From assembly GCA_963747775.1 (NCBI GenBank), contig CAVVGT010000003.1:434001-498000 (forward strand): a stretch of 64,000 nt of DNA, written 5' to 3'. Made by a program: the position numbers and the translations under genes. Source of the DNA: JAGVSZ01 sp963747775 (lineage in GTDB: Bacteria > Pseudomonadota > Gammaproteobacteria > Burkholderiales > SG8-39). The notes under the pieces were generated by a model. The model was not told the DNA's origin, did no database searches, and saw nothing but the letters and a program-made list of their open reading frames with translations. Each line of letters begins with the position of its first letter. Within the stretch, counting starts at the first letter, position 1. Below, one piece after another: positions 31,206-40,364 of the stretch.

Positions 31206-32300
31206 CTAGGCTGCGAACTTGGCGACCGCTTTCTCGTTCCACGCAATGCCCTGGCCCGGCCGATCGGGAATGATGAGCTGGCCGTCCTTGAGCGGGAAGG
31301 GCTCGGCCAGGATCGGGTCCGCCCAGTCCTGCCACTCCAGCCAGTGCGCGGTATCGGTGACGCGCATGAGGTGCGCGGCGATCTCCGGATAGAGATGCGT
31401 CGAAATCGGAATGCCCGCGGCGCCCGCGATCGCGGCCGCGCGCAGCCACCCGGTGACGCCGCCGATGCGCATGAGGTCGGGCATGACGTAGTCGCCCGCG
31501 CCGGCCAACACGGCCTGATAAAGGAGGCGCGGCCCGTAGAAGTTCTCCCCGAGCTGCACCGGGGTCTTCAGCTCACGCGCGAGCTGCGCGTAGCCCGGAA
31601 TGTTGTCGTAGGTGATCGGCTCCTCGAACCAGTAGAGCCCCTGGTCGTCCAGCGCATGGCAGCGCACGAGCGCGTCGCCCAGCGACAGGCCTTGGTTGAA
31701 GTCGCACATGAGCTTCACCGTGGCACCGGCCGCCTCCCGCACGGAGGCGATCGCCGCCAGGTCGTCGGCCAGCTTGTCGCGCCCCAGCCGGAGTTTCAGC
31801 CCGGTGAACCCGCCTTCGGCCACGAGCGCCGCCGCCTCGGCGGCGAGCGAGTCCAGCGGCGTCAACCAGAGCCCGTTGCTGTTGTAGGCGGGCACCGGCC
31901 CGATCGTGCCGCCGAGGAACACGGCGAGCGGCAGGTCGGCGGCTTTCGCCAGAGCGTCCCATGCCGCCATGTCGAGCCCGGCGACCGCGATCAGCGAAAT
32001 GCCTTCGCGCCCGACAAGATGCAGCGAGCCGATGCCGCGGCGATACGCATCGTAGGGCGCCACCGGGTGGCCGCTCGCGGCTTCGGCGAGGTCCTCGATC
32101 GCAGCGACGATGTAACGCATCGACTGCTTGAGATAAGGCTCCAGGTAGCTGTGCCCCACCACGCCCTCATTGGTGTAGAGGTCGATCAGGATCACCGGCC
32201 AGTCCCGGAACAGGCCGACCTTCGAGACGACGGGCCGCTTCAGGGGTACGACGACCGGTCGCGCTCGAATGCCCTTCAGCGTGAGCTGAGCTCGCGTCAT
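31206..32300 (-). CDS. Mandelate racemase / muconate-lactonizing enzyme family protein
   Basis: A 364-residue enolase-superfamily protein. The capping domain (VPLKRPVVSKVGLFRDWPVI) precedes a barrel with the lysine pair region TGLKLRLGRDK, metal ligands in MCDFNQ, WFEEPI and LGENF, and the histidine in ISTHLYPEIAAHLMR. This matches the mandelate racemase subgroup, which abstracts a proton alpha to a carboxylate. The neighbouring PhzF and thioesterase genes on the same strand suggest a small operon for an organic acid. Confidence 0.87.
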   Translation of the reverse strand: MTRAQLTLKGIRARPVVVPLKRPVVSKVGLFRDWPVILIDLYTNEGVVGHSYLEPYLKQSMRYIVAAIEDLAEAASGHPVAPYDAYRRGIGSLHLVGREGISLIAVAGLDMAAWDALAKAADLPLAVFLGGTIGPVPAYNSNGLWLTPLDSLAAEAAALVAEGGFTGLKLRLGRDKLADDLAAIASVREAAGATVKLMCDFNQGLSLGDALVRCHALDDQGLYWFEEPITYDNIPGYAQLARELKTPVQLGENFYGPRLLYQAVLAGAGDYVMPDLMRIGGVTGWLRAAAIAGAAGIPISTHLYPEIAAHLMRVTDTAHWLEWQDWADPILAEPFPLKDGQLIIPDRPGQGIAWNEKAVAKFAA

Positions 32301-32313
32301 GACGCGCCTCCTC

Positions 32314-32718
32314 TTATGCGTCCAGCACTAGCTGCGTTTGCGTGACGACGGCGCACAGTTTCCCTTCCGTAGTCCTGATTGCCGTCTGCCACACCATCGT
32401 CGTTCTCCCCAGGTGGAGCGCCACGCACTCACCGACGACGGTCGTGTCCACGCGCGCCGCGCCGATGAACTTGGTGCTCGAGTCCGTGGTCGTCGTGCGC
32501 TTACCTTGGGGCAGGTTCAGTACCGTGCCGACGGCGCCGAGCGTGTCGGCGAATGCCATGGAGGCCCCGCCATGCAGGACGCCGCCGGTGGTGCATAGGT
32601 CGGCGCGTACGACGAGCTCGGCGACGACGCGCTTGGGCGCGAGCTCGACGATCCGCACGCCCATGAGCCCCGGAAACAGCGGTGCGAGGACCTGTTGAAT
32701 CGACTCGATCGAGTGCAT
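32314..32718 (-). CDS. PaaI-family hotdog thioesterase
   Basis: A 134-residue hotdog-fold protein with the signature TGGVLHGGASMAFADTLGAV; relatives hydrolyse acyl- or phenylacetyl-CoA thioesters. It ends 13 bp before the enolase-family gene and is probably the first gene of that operon. Cytoplasmic, intact. Confidence 0.88.
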   Translation of the reverse strand: MHSIESIQQVLAPLFPGLMGVRIVELAPKRVVAELVVRADLCTTGGVLHGGASMAFADTLGAVGTVLNLPQGKRTTTTDSSTKFIGAARVDTTVVGECVALHLGRTTMVWQTAIRTTEGKLCAVVTQTQLVLDA

Positions 32719-32798
32719 TCAAGTCTCCTTGGACCCCTTACGTTTGGCACGGAGGACAGCCGCCCGCGGTTCGGTGGCTCTCCCATCGACGGAAGGTC

Positions 32799-33404
32799 TT
32801 AGGCACGGCTTTCATCGGGGCGTCTGCCGAGCCAACCGGCGAGTGCGTACACCACGAGGATTGCGACCAGCGAACTCGCCGCCATGGCCGTCACCGAGGG
32901 CGGAGGAGGTGCGACGGTCATGCCGACCACGGTGAAGACGAGTACGAGAAGCGACAGCACCGTGAGCGAGGCCCGCCGGGCGCGCGACAGGCCGGCGCCG
33001 GGCACGAAAAGGCAAAGACCCAGCACAAGGACGAACGCTTCGACGACGAGCGCTACAGGCATGCGCTGCCACAGCCCGAGCCCCACTTTCATCGAATCGG
33101 CGCCCGCCAGCGGCAACTCGGGCACATGGACGAGCGCATCGAGAAGCCAATGCGAGAAGACCGCCGCGCCGACGAGGGCGGCGGCACGCAACCTTCCCTC
33201 GTTCAGCCGCGGATACCAGAGGAACGTTGCGGCGCCTGCCAGCGCGGACCAACCGACGCTGGCGAGCAAACCGTGCGAGTAGGGAAAGACGAACGCCGGT
33301 TGATGCGTATCGGCGAAGTCGGCGGGGAGGGTGGCAGACTCCCCGCCGAGAAGGATAAAGAGCCAGAGCACGACGTCAAGGAGGAGGACGGCAAAGACGA
33401 ACAC
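32799..33404 (-). CDS. Integral membrane protein of unknown function, start uncertain
   Basis: About six hydrophobic helices (VFAVLLLDVVLWLFILLG, LVVEAFVLVLGLCLFVPG, SLVAILVVYALAGWLG). Histidines in FSHWLLDALVHVPELPL resemble the YdjM/metal-dependent membrane hydrolase group. The frame stays open upstream of the GTG at 33404 and reads TFAGHVGAALAIGRAERRVN, which looks like real coding sequence. The true start is probably about 30 codons earlier and may have been lost through a frame break near 33475. Confidence 0.65.
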   Translation of the reverse strand: MFVFAVLLLDVVLWLFILLGGESATLPADFADTHQPAFVFPYSHGLLASVGWSALAGAATFLWYPRLNEGRLRAAALVGAAVFSHWLLDALVHVPELPLAGADSMKVGLGLWQRMPVALVVEAFVLVLGLCLFVPGAGLSRARRASLTVLSLLVLVFTVVGMTVAPPPPSVTAMAASSLVAILVVYALAGWLGRRPDESRA

Positions 33405-33590
33405 GCCGACATTGACGCGCCGTTCGGCTCGCCCGATGGCCAGTGCCGCGCCTACATGACCTGCAAACGTAACGCCCCCTTGGCGGAAAGAGCCTCGCGC
33501 CGCTGCGTGGGCAGAATCGGCGCCATTGCAATGGTTCGAGCTGCCGACCGGGAGACTCGGCCTCGGTCGGGCTCGCCCTCGACGCTACCG

Positions 33591-34574
33591 TCAGTTCAGC
33601 TTCGCTCCGCTCTCCCTGACCACCGTCGCCCATTTGGTGAGGTCGGCAAGCATGAATTCACGGAATTCCTCGGGCGTGCTGCCGACCGGCTCCGAGCCGT
33701 CGGCCACGATGCGCTCGTGCACGTCCGGCTGGTTCAGGATCCTGACGAGCTCGTCATGCAGCCGCGCGACGATCGGCTGGGGCAGCTTCGCCGGGCCGAT
33801 CACGCCGTACCAGCCCACCACCGCGAACCCGGGCAAGGCTTCCGCCACGGTGGGCACATCGGGCAGCGCACCCAGCCGCTTGGGCGTCGTCACCGCGAGC
33901 CCGCGCAGCTTGCCCGCCCGCACGTGCGGCTGCACCGCCTGCAGGCCGGAGAAACTGAATTGGTACTGTCCGGCGATCAGGTCCGCGAGCGCCGGCCCGC
34001 TGCCTTTGTACGGAATGTGCTCCGCTTTCACGCCGGTCATCAGCTTGTAGAGCTCCCCCGCGAGGTGTCCACCGCTGCCGATGCCGGCCGAGCCGAAGCT
34101 GAGTGCGCCCTTGAAATTCTTCGTCCAGTCCACGAACTCGGCCAGGGTGCTCGCCGGCGTCGTAGGGGTCACCACCAGCATCAGGCCGGCCGAGGTGAGT
34201 TGCGTGATCGGCGTGAAGCTGTCGACCGGGTGGTACGGCAGCTTGGGACTCAGCGCGGCGGTGACCGTGTGCTGGTGGTACGCGAGCAGCAACGTGTAGC
34301 CGTCGGCGGGCGCGCTCGCGGTCAGCTCCCCGGCGATCACGCCGGCGCCGCCTCCGCGGTTGTCCACCACCACCTGCTGCTTGAACGCTTCGGTCAGACG
34401 GGCGCCGAACGTGCGCGCCAGGATATCCGTCGTGCCGCCTGGCGCTGCCTGCGCGATCAGGCGGATCGGCCGGCTCGGATAGTCTTGCTGCGCGAGCGCC
34501 GGTGCGACGACCGCGAGGGCGAGCGGTACGACGCAGGCGGCGAAGGTGCGAGAAGGCGCACGACCGGTCTTCAT
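33591..34574 (-). CDS. Bug-type tripartite tricarboxylate transporter receptor
   Basis: 327 residues with a signal peptide (MKTGRAPSRTFAACVVPLAL, ending ALAQQ). The Bug-family signature follows: YPSRPIRLIAQAAPGGTTDI, VVDNRGGGAGVIAGELTASA, PFKG-like HIPYKGSGPALADLIAGQYQ. Such periplasmic receptors serve TctAB carriers and are greatly expanded in Burkholderiales. No tctA/tctB lies nearby. GGAGGACG precedes the ATG at 34574. Confidence 0.9.
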   Translation of the reverse strand: MKTGRAPSRTFAACVVPLALAVVAPALAQQDYPSRPIRLIAQAAPGGTTDILARTFGARLTEAFKQQVVVDNRGGGAGVIAGELTASAPADGYTLLLAYHQHTVTAALSPKLPYHPVDSFTPITQLTSAGLMLVVTPTTPASTLAEFVDWTKNFKGALSFGSAGIGSGGHLAGELYKLMTGVKAEHIPYKGSGPALADLIAGQYQFSFSGLQAVQPHVRAGKLRGLAVTTPKRLGALPDVPTVAEALPGFAVVGWYGVIGPAKLPQPIVARLHDELVRILNQPDVHERIVADGSEPVGSTPEEFREFMLADLTKWATVVRESGAKLN

Positions 34575-34631
34575 GGAGTGGCGTCCTCCGTGAACGCGAG
34601 TGGGCAAGACGATCTAAGCCGAAACCGCTGG

Positions 34632-34886
34632 TTAGCTGAACCGCTCGGCTACGATGAGCAGCGCCGCATACGGAACCAGGTTGAAGAGAAGGATGCCTAG
34701 TTTGTAAAGGGCCATTGCTGCGTAATGAATGACGTCGAATTGGCCCGCCGGCATGCGAAACCATCGACCATGAAGCCGAAGCATCCAGTCGTGAGCAAAT
34801 ACAAAGACTAGAAACCAGCAAAGCAGCACGCCGTAGTTGATGGCTGCGCACCACAAGAGCAGGTCACGCGCTACGTCGAGGTTCAT
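34632..34886 (-). CDS. DUF6868-like small membrane protein
   Basis: 84 residues with two or three membrane helices (LLLWCAAINYGVLLCWFLVF and ALYKLGILLFNLVPYAALLI) around HDWMLRLHGRWFRMP. Similar short proteins are found as single genes in many gammaproteobacteria and in cassettes. Its ATG overlaps the stop of the preceding GFA gene (ATGA at 34883-34886), so the two are coupled. Confidence 0.7.
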   Translation of the reverse strand: MNLDVARDLLLWCAAINYGVLLCWFLVFVFAHDWMLRLHGRWFRMPAGQFDVIHYAAMALYKLGILLFNLVPYAALLIVAERFS

Positions 34887-35345
34887 CGGCTTCTTCTCTC
34901 CACGGTTACGTATTGGGTGCGGCCTTCGACGTAGTCGACATTGGCAATCCAGTTGCGCCTGCGGCGCGCGAGGCGGTCTCCTTCGCCTTCTCCCTCGAAG
35001 GTTGCCGATGCGCGCCGCAATAGGGAAGGCTCCACGCCTTCGAACGCGTTGACGCTGACAACGGCGTATAGGCGGCCGTCGATTTGGCTGGTGACCACCG
35101 GCACGACGCCGCACTTGGAGCAGATGTGGAACTGAGCCGTCTTCGTACCGAAAGCGTACTTGGAGACGAGTGACGGGTCATTCACGGTCACCTTGAGCGA
35201 GCCCGTCGGGCAGGAAGTCCAGACGCCGCCATGCTTGATGCAGAACGAGCATGTGCAGGCGCGAGCCGGAATTTCCGATGGCTCGGGCTCCCAGGCCAGC
35301 GCGAAGGAGATGTTCCCGCAGTGACAGTTTCCGGTGATCAGCATG
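34883..35345 (-). CDS. GFA / CENP-V-family zinc protein
   Basis: 153 residues. The zinc ligands are in place: GNCHCGNISFAL, ACTCSFCIKHGG and HICSKCGVVPVV. The fold is that of glutathione-dependent formaldehyde-activating enzyme relatives, most of which have no proven activity. The start at 35345 (MLITGNCHCG) is the family start. It is followed by a coupled small membrane protein. This and the GFA gene at 36508 are different members of the family. Confidence 0.85.
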
Positions 35346-35375
35346 GAGCACCTCCGATTCCTGCGGCACCTGACG

Positions 35376-35445
35376 CATCGACGCGATCCAGTTTCCGCGC
35401 TTGACGCCGGCAGGCTGCGTCGGACCGAAGTAGACCGTCGTGGAG
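35376..35445 (-). pseudogene. Fragment of a DUF1214-type protein
   Basis: Directly after the MBL stop, a minus-strand frame reads TTVYFGPTQPAGVKRGNWIA, matching the end of DUF1254/DUF1214 proteins. The rest of that protein is missing and the frame runs into the GFA gene. It is a short relic. Confidence 0.5.
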
Positions 35446-35447
35446 AG

Positions 35448-36374
35448 TCATTTGTCAAAGCTATCGGCTTCGATCTCCAGGTACGCGCGGTTGATGTTCC
35501 TGCCGATGACATACGAGCGTTCCAGCGTGTCCCAGATCGAAAGGTCGAGCGACTTGCGGATCTCGCCCTCGCTCCGGCCGCTTCGGAAGCCCTCCTTGAC
35601 GCCTGCATAGAAGCCAAGCATCGCGTCGCGCAGGGCGGTGACGTCGCGGAGAGTCATGAGGTCCCCGTGTCCGGGCACGAAATGCACAACGCCGAGCGCT
35701 TGCATCTCGTCGAGCGTTTGGATCCAGTTCTTGAGGAAGCCGTCCTGCAATGTCGGGACGACCCGGCTGACGAGCACGTCGCCGGCAACCAGCACCTTGT
35801 CGTCGGGCAGATGGACGAGCAGATCACCGATCGTGTGCGACCCTCGAGGCACCCAGAATGCGACTCGCACGCCATGGATGAACGTCTCGGCCCGCGTGCC
35901 CTCTGGGTAGGTGACCTCGGCCGCCACCGGCTTGGTTCCGGGAAGCTCGCGTCCGATATCGCGCTCCATGATCCCGACCCACTCGCGTCCGGTCTCGAGA
36001 ACCATCCTGCGGCACATCTCGGAGCTGATGAAGGTGGCTCCCTCGAACACCGAATTTCCCAGATAGTGGTCGCCGTGGTGGTGCGTATTCACCACGTGCG
36101 TGACTGGCTTGTCCGTGATTCGGCGCACGGCCGTCGCAATGTGCCGGCCCACCTCGTTCGAGCCTCCGGAGTCGACGAGGATCACCCCCTTGTCGCCCAC
36201 GATGACCGTCGAATTGATCATGTAGCCTTGGTTGAGACGATTCGCGTGTTGGATGGGACCCAGGAGAACGTACACCCTGTCGTTGATCCTGAGCGTCCGG
36301 GGTTCCGGAAACGTCTGCCCATACGCCGCCGCACCGAGTGCCATCAGGGCGATCAGAGCGCTGGGGCGTCGCAT
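35448..36374 (-). CDS. Exported MBL-fold metallo-hydrolase
   Basis: 308 residues with a leader (MRRPSALIALMALGAAAYGQ). The metal site is complete: VVNTHHHGDHYLGNSVFEGA (HxHxDH), the histidine in PRGSHTIGDLLVHLPDDKV, the aspartate in VLVAGDVLVSRVV and the late FVPGHGD. It resembles the quinoprotein relay-system zinc hydrolase and SoxH-type branches. It begins 11 bp from the attC-like site at 36385-36468, so it looks like the gene of an integron cassette. Confidence 0.85.
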   Translation of the reverse strand: MRRPSALIALMALGAAAYGQTFPEPRTLRINDRVYVLLGPIQHANRLNQGYMINSTVIVGDKGVILVDSGGSNEVGRHIATAVRRITDKPVTHVVNTHHHGDHYLGNSVFEGATFISSEMCRRMVLETGREWVGIMERDIGRELPGTKPVAAEVTYPEGTRAETFIHGVRVAFWVPRGSHTIGDLLVHLPDDKVLVAGDVLVSRVVPTLQDGFLKNWIQTLDEMQALGVVHFVPGHGDLMTLRDVTALRDAMLGFYAGVKEGFRSGRSEGEIRKSLDLSIWDTLERSYVIGRNINRAYLEIEADSFDK

Positions 36375-36384
36375 GAGCGTCTAG

Positions 36385-36468
36385 GGCCAACGTTTCAGGT
36401 CACCGGCTACCGGATCGCGAAGCGCGGAAGGACCCTGCAAGCGCAGCATGCAGGCGCTCCGGTTGGCC
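36385..36468 (-). repeat. attC-like recombination site (between GFA and MBL genes)
   Basis: The site is bounded by GGCCAAC (36385-36391) and GTTGGCC (36462-36468), which are exact complements and match integron core ends. The 84-bp interior is an imperfect palindrome containing GCGCAGCATGCAGGCGC. It lies at the 5' end of the MBL gene, as expected for a cassette boundary. Confidence 0.65.
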
Positions 36469-36507
36469 TCGATGCTAGACGCGACACCTGGTACCTGAAC
36501 GATGGAT

Positions 36508-36909
36508 TCACTGGCGATCGACCTTTGGAATGCCGGATAGATTCTCCGACCAAGGGACGGCCGAACGACACCAGATCTGCCTGCGTGGGGGAAGAAGCGC
36601 GCGTTGCTGGAGACAGCCCACGCGAAGCGAGTAGGTGGGAGGATTCTCGACGGCGCAGGCGTAGGTGGGCGTTCCGCAGTCGCCGCAAAAAGAGTGCGCG
36701 CGCTTGGCCCCGCTTTCTGCGGTCTTGACGTAGGTCTCGGGCTGGCCGCTGAGCAAGCGAAAGGTGGCGCTCGGAGCGCGCACGGATACGCGATAGGCGG
36801 AGCCAGTCAGCATTTGACAGTCGGTGCAATGGCAAGCGGAAACATCTTGGGGGTCGACTTCCGCCTCGTACGTGATGCGTCCACAATGGCATCTACCTTG
36901 AACTTGCAT
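36508..36909 (-). CDS. GFA-family protein (second copy type)
   Basis: 133 residues with the GFA zinc ligands QGRCHCGRITYEAE, SACHCTDCQMLTGSAYRV and FCGDCGTPTYACA, and the conserved end QRALLPPRRQIWCRSAVPW. This is the short family form, different in sequence from the GFA gene at 34883. Intact; probable cassette gene. Confidence 0.87.
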   Translation of the reverse strand: MQVQGRCHCGRITYEAEVDPQDVSACHCTDCQMLTGSAYRVSVRAPSATFRLLSGQPETYVKTAESGAKRAHSFCGDCGTPTYACAVENPPTYSLRVGCLQQRALLPPRRQIWCRSAVPWSENLSGIPKVDRQ

Positions 36910-36999
36910 GTCCGGCTCCAATGGATGCGGCCTCCTAGGCACCTGACGGTTTATAGGAGCGGCCTACGAGGGGTTGTTCGATGGAAGGGGCAGGCGGCA

Positions 37000-37407
37000 T
37001 TAGCGGTTGGCAGCCCCCTGCGTTGGCTGGCGCGCATAGCTGACTGTGAGCATTTCCCACTGGTGACCGTCGGGCTCGTTCCAGTAGACCATGCTGCCGC
37101 CGTACTCGGTGTTGATCTGCATGTCCACCGGCCCTCGGACGGCGCTACGGTACTTGATGCCGGCAGCTTTGATGCGTCCGAGGATTGCGTCGAAGGTCTC
37201 CTCGCTGACGCGAAAGCAGAAGTGATAGATCGGAAAGGGCTCGGCCGTCTCGATGAAGTCGAGGGTTAGACCCTCGTTGAGGTAGACCGGCGAGAACGGG
37301 CCAACCCCGGCTTCTGCCCAAGGCACGCCAAGAAGCTCTGCCAGAAGCTTCGCCGAGGCAGCTTTGTGGTGCGACGGAACAATGGTGTGATCCAGTTCGA
37401 TCGGCAT
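37000..37407 (-). CDS. VOC-family (glyoxalase-like) protein
   Basis: 135 residues with the two beta-alpha-beta modules of the vicinal oxygen chelate fold: LDHTIVPSHHKAASAKLLAE supplies the first histidine, YHFCFRVSEETFDAIL the second, and YWNEPDGHQWEMLTVSYA the terminal glutamate. Enzymatic role unknown. Very common among integron cassettes. It ends 31 bp short of the GFA start region. Confidence 0.85.
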   Translation of the reverse strand: MPIELDHTIVPSHHKAASAKLLAELLGVPWAEAGVGPFSPVYLNEGLTLDFIETAEPFPIYHFCFRVSEETFDAILGRIKAAGIKYRSAVRGPVDMQINTEYGGSMVYWNEPDGHQWEMLTVSYARQPTQGAANR

Positions 37408-37452
37408 GGCGTTCTCTCCCGAGATGGCGCGGTCGGCGAGGGCAGGCCGCGC

Positions 37453-38373
37453 TCACGACGCGCCTCCGCTGGCGTGCAGCGCCAGGATGTCGGCGATGGC
37501 GCGGTTCAGCGGCGTGGGCACGCCCTTGCGCTGGCCCAGTTCCACCACGGCGCCGGCCAGCCAGCGCACTTCCAGCGGGTTGCCGCGTTCGAGATCGTGA
37601 TGCATCGACGATGTCATCTCGTAGGCGACATCGTCGGCAAGCTTTAGCCGCACCTCGGCGTAGTCCTCGGGCAGATTCACGCCGTGCGCGCGACCGACCG
37701 CGACGACCTCGCGCATCACGTCGAGGAGGAGGCTGCGCGTCTGCGCATGCTCCCGTATCGGGCCGATGGGCCTGCGTATGGTCGTCGTCGTGCCTGACAG
37801 CGCGACCAGGAACACGAACTTCTGCCAGATCTCGCGCAGGATGTCCGTCGAGAGCTCGGCCTTGATACCGCCGGCGAGGCAGGCCTCGAGAAAAGCTCGA
37901 CCGCGCGTCGATTGCGAGCCGTCGAACTCGCCGAACACCAGCCGCTGCATGGGCCCGGTCTGGCGAATCACACCCGGCCGATCGATGGTCGTGGCGACGT
38001 AGCCGACGCCGCCCATCACGGCCCCGGCGCCATAGGTGGCCTGCAGAGCCTGGTCCTTCAACACCCCGTTCTGGAACGAGATGATCGTGGTGTGCGCGCC
38101 GACCAGTGGACGGATCTGCTCGAGCGCCGCATCCGTGTCCCACAGCTTTACGCACAGCATCACCAGATCAGCCGTGCCGATCGAGCGTGCATCGTCGGTC
38201 GCATAGACGCGCGGGACTTGCATCGGTTCCGGCCCGACGATTCGCAAACCGCCTTCGCGCATGGCCTGCAGGTGCCTGCCCCTGGCGATGAAATGAACGT
38301 CGGCCCCGCCGAGGCACAGCCGTGCACCAAAGTAGCCGCCCAATCCGCCGGCGCCCATTACGGCGATGCGCAT
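37453..38373 (-). CDS. 2-dehydropantoate 2-reductase family protein
   Basis: 306 residues. The NADPH-binding Rossmann start is MRIAVMGAGGLGGYFGARLC; VMLCVKLWDTDAALEQIRP and FQNGV follow, and the helical carboxyl domain carries the catalytic lysine region IWQKFVFLVALSG. It may be the pantothenate-pathway ketopantoate reductase or a paralogue on another 2-oxo acid; panE is therefore not assigned. It is separated from the VOC gene by only 45 bp with no attC between, so both may travel in one cassette. Confidence 0.82.
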   Translation of the reverse strand: MRIAVMGAGGLGGYFGARLCLGGADVHFIARGRHLQAMREGGLRIVGPEPMQVPRVYATDDARSIGTADLVMLCVKLWDTDAALEQIRPLVGAHTTIISFQNGVLKDQALQATYGAGAVMGGVGYVATTIDRPGVIRQTGPMQRLVFGEFDGSQSTRGRAFLEACLAGGIKAELSTDILREIWQKFVFLVALSGTTTTIRRPIGPIREHAQTRSLLLDVMREVVAVGRAHGVNLPEDYAEVRLKLADDVAYEMTSSMHHDLERGNPLEVRWLAGAVVELGQRKGVPTPLNRAIADILALHASGGAS

Positions 38374-38394
38374 GCTCTGTCCCCAAAAATTCGA

Positions 38395-40305
38395 TCAGGT
38401 CCGTGGACTCGCTCGTCGAACACCCGAATAGCGCCTCGCTGCAGAGAACGCGTCACTCGGACCCACTTGCGGCGCGTCCGCTGCAAGGCATGGTTCGGCA
38501 CCAGAGCGCGCGCCCTCCCGAGGGGCGCGAATCCGTGGTAGCAGGCCCACCTCGCAGGCCTTTACCTGCAGTGCGAGATACTTGGAGTAGATGCGGCACT
38601 GGGCCAGACTGCCGGCGATAAACCAGAGGCCCGGCTGCGCGGTGCGCGTGAACATGTTTCGCAACTCCTGTTCATCGCCGAATCCCCAAATAGGACCGAC
38701 GCGGGCAGCAACCTCGTCGCCAAACAGCTTGCGAACCAGATATTCCTGGCCTTTGTAGCCGGTCGCCAACACGACGAGGTCCGCGGCAAGCGTATCGCCG
38801 GTGCGCATCCGCGCGCCCTCTGCGACAAACTCGGCAATGTCGGAAAATTGCACCAGCCCTATTTGACCGTCGACGATCAAGTCGGAACAGCCGACATTGA
38901 AGTAGTAGCCGCCGCCGCGGGTGAGGTACTTGAACTGCCAGCCCGTCCCGTCTTCTCCGAAATCAAGCTTGAACCCCGCGCGCTCCAACCCATCGAGTAG
39001 TTCCCTGTCGAAGTTCTTCGCTTGTTCGGTCAACAGGATGTGGCTCTTCCTTGCCAGTGGAAGCGGGATCGAGGTCGTGATGAGGTCGCAGTCCTCCAGA
39101 GGAGGACCTTCGTCATACAACCCGTAGGCAAGTTGCGCGCTCGGCTCGATATTGACGATCAGACTCGAACTGCGTTGCACAAGAGTGACCTTTGCCCCGC
39201 TCGAGTACAGGTCCTGCGCAATATCGTGGCCGCTGTTGCCGGTGCCGATGACGAGGGCATTCTTGCCCTTCCATGCCTCGCCGTCGTCGTATTGGCTGGA
39301 GTGCAGAATCTTTCCGGCGAAGTTGCGCAACGTCGGGATATCCGGAAGGTTCGGAATCCCGCTGACGCCCGTTGCCATGACGACGTGCCGCGGGCGAAGC
39401 TCCCGCTCGGTGCCGTCCGCGCGGCGCAGCACGACGGACCATCGTCCCTCCGTTTGGTCGTACGCGCCGCCCGCGAATTCCGTGGCCGGCCAGTAGTTGA
39501 GCTCCATGCTCTCCACGTAGGCCTCGAACCAACCGGCAAGCTTGTCCTTGGGAATGTAGGCCGGCCAGTTCGGCGGAAAAGGCATGTACGGAAGGTGGTT
39601 GACATGCACCTGGTTGTGCAGGGTCAGCGCGTGATACCGGTTGCGCCAGTTATCCCCGATGCGCCGTTCTCGATCCACGATCAGCGTATCGACCTGCAAT
39701 TGGGTCAGGCGTGCGGCGATCGACAGCCCGGCCTGCCCCCCGCCCACGACCAGCACATCCGGATCCCGCTCGACGTACTCGGCCGCGGATTTCCTGAGGT
39801 CCAGCCAGTTCGGGCCTCGAAAATCGCGCGAATAGGACTCGCCCGTGGGCCGGGATTTCCCGACCTGTTCCTCGAACCCCTTCAATTCGTCGAGCGCCGT
39901 AAGCAGCGTCCACGCTTTCAGCGTGTCGCCACCGTCGGGATCGGGGATAAGCCGTAGCACCCCGCTGCCCCGGCCTGCGGCGGTTTCAAATCTGAAGATC
40001 GCCTCGATCGCGTTGGTGCCCGCGCGCGCGACACGGCGGGGCGCGGTCCGGCGGGGATCGATCCTGAAGCCAGTCGGATTGGCTGGGCGGGCATGCGCTT
40101 TCAACTCTTTGAGAATCGCGTGCGAGCCGTTGACCGTCTTGATTTGCCAGGTCAAGGCCAGCACGTCGCGCCAATGGCTATCGGGATGAAACAGCCGCTT
40201 GAGCAGAACGTCGCCGGGTTCCGCAAGCGCCCTTTCGAACTGCGCAAGCCATTCGTCTGCAACCGTCGCGATGGTGTCTGATCCAGCCCGCATTCGCGCC
40301 CCCAA
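38395..40305 (-). CDS. Flavin-containing monooxygenase with NTF2-like amino-terminal domain
   Basis: 636 residues. Residues about 15-150 look like an NTF2-like domain. The FAD Rossmann motif is DVLVVGGGQAGLSIAARLTQ, FAGKILHSSQY is the FxGxxxHS fingerprint, the NADPH motif is ALVIGTGNSGHDIAQDLYSS, and VVLATGYKGQEYL is the terminal ATGY motif. This is a class B monooxygenase of the YUC/FMO type. About 45 extra residues at the end (RIRAPREGARSGAEP onward) are encoded by the attC-like DNA at 38415-38499 and are unlikely to be functional. It is an unusually long gene for a cassette. Confidence 0.85.
   Translation of the reverse strand: MGARMRAGSDTIATVADEWLAQFERALAEPGDVLLKRLFHPDSHWRDVLALTWQIKTVNGSHAILKELKAHARPANPTGFRIDPRRTAPRRVARAGTNAIEAIFRFETAAGRGSGVLRLIPDPDGGDTLKAWTLLTALDELKGFEEQVGKSRPTGESYSRDFRGPNWLDLRKSAAEYVERDPDVLVVGGGQAGLSIAARLTQLQVDTLIVDRERRIGDNWRNRYHALTLHNQVHVNHLPYMPFPPNWPAYIPKDKLAGWFEAYVESMELNYWPATEFAGGAYDQTEGRWSVVLRRADGTERELRPRHVVMATGVSGIPNLPDIPTLRNFAGKILHSSQYDDGEAWKGKNALVIGTGNSGHDIAQDLYSSGAKVTLVQRSSSLIVNIEPSAQLAYGLYDEGPPLEDCDLITTSIPLPLARKSHILLTEQAKNFDRELLDGLERAGFKLDFGEDGTGWQFKYLTRGGGYYFNVGCSDLIVDGQIGLVQFSDIAEFVAEGARMRTGDTLAADLVVLATGYKGQEYLVRKLFGDEVAARVGPIWGFGDEQELRNMFTRTAQPGLWFIAGSLAQCRIYSKYLALQVKACEVGLLPRIRAPREGARSGAEPCLAADAPQVGPSDAFSAARRYSGVRRASPRT
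38415..38499 (-). repeat. Possible attC site inside the 3' end of the monooxygenase gene
   Basis: Ends are GTCGAAC (38415-38421) and GTTCGGC (38493-38499), with GCGG-CGCGT-CCGC and GCAAGGCATG inside. The second end and the flanking GGCACC match other sites in the array; the first end is degenerate. It separates the monooxygenase from the reductase gene. Confidence 0.45.
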
Positions 40306-40364
40306 AGCTATCGATCTGCGCCGCGTCCTCGGGCTCGATAACTTACACCTATCTCTTTACCGAC

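Noticed and set aside
36925..36985. Additional attC between the VOC and GFA genes
   Set aside because: CACCTGAC and GTTCGAT words are present, but the interval is only about 45 bp and does not fold convincingly; left out of the features.
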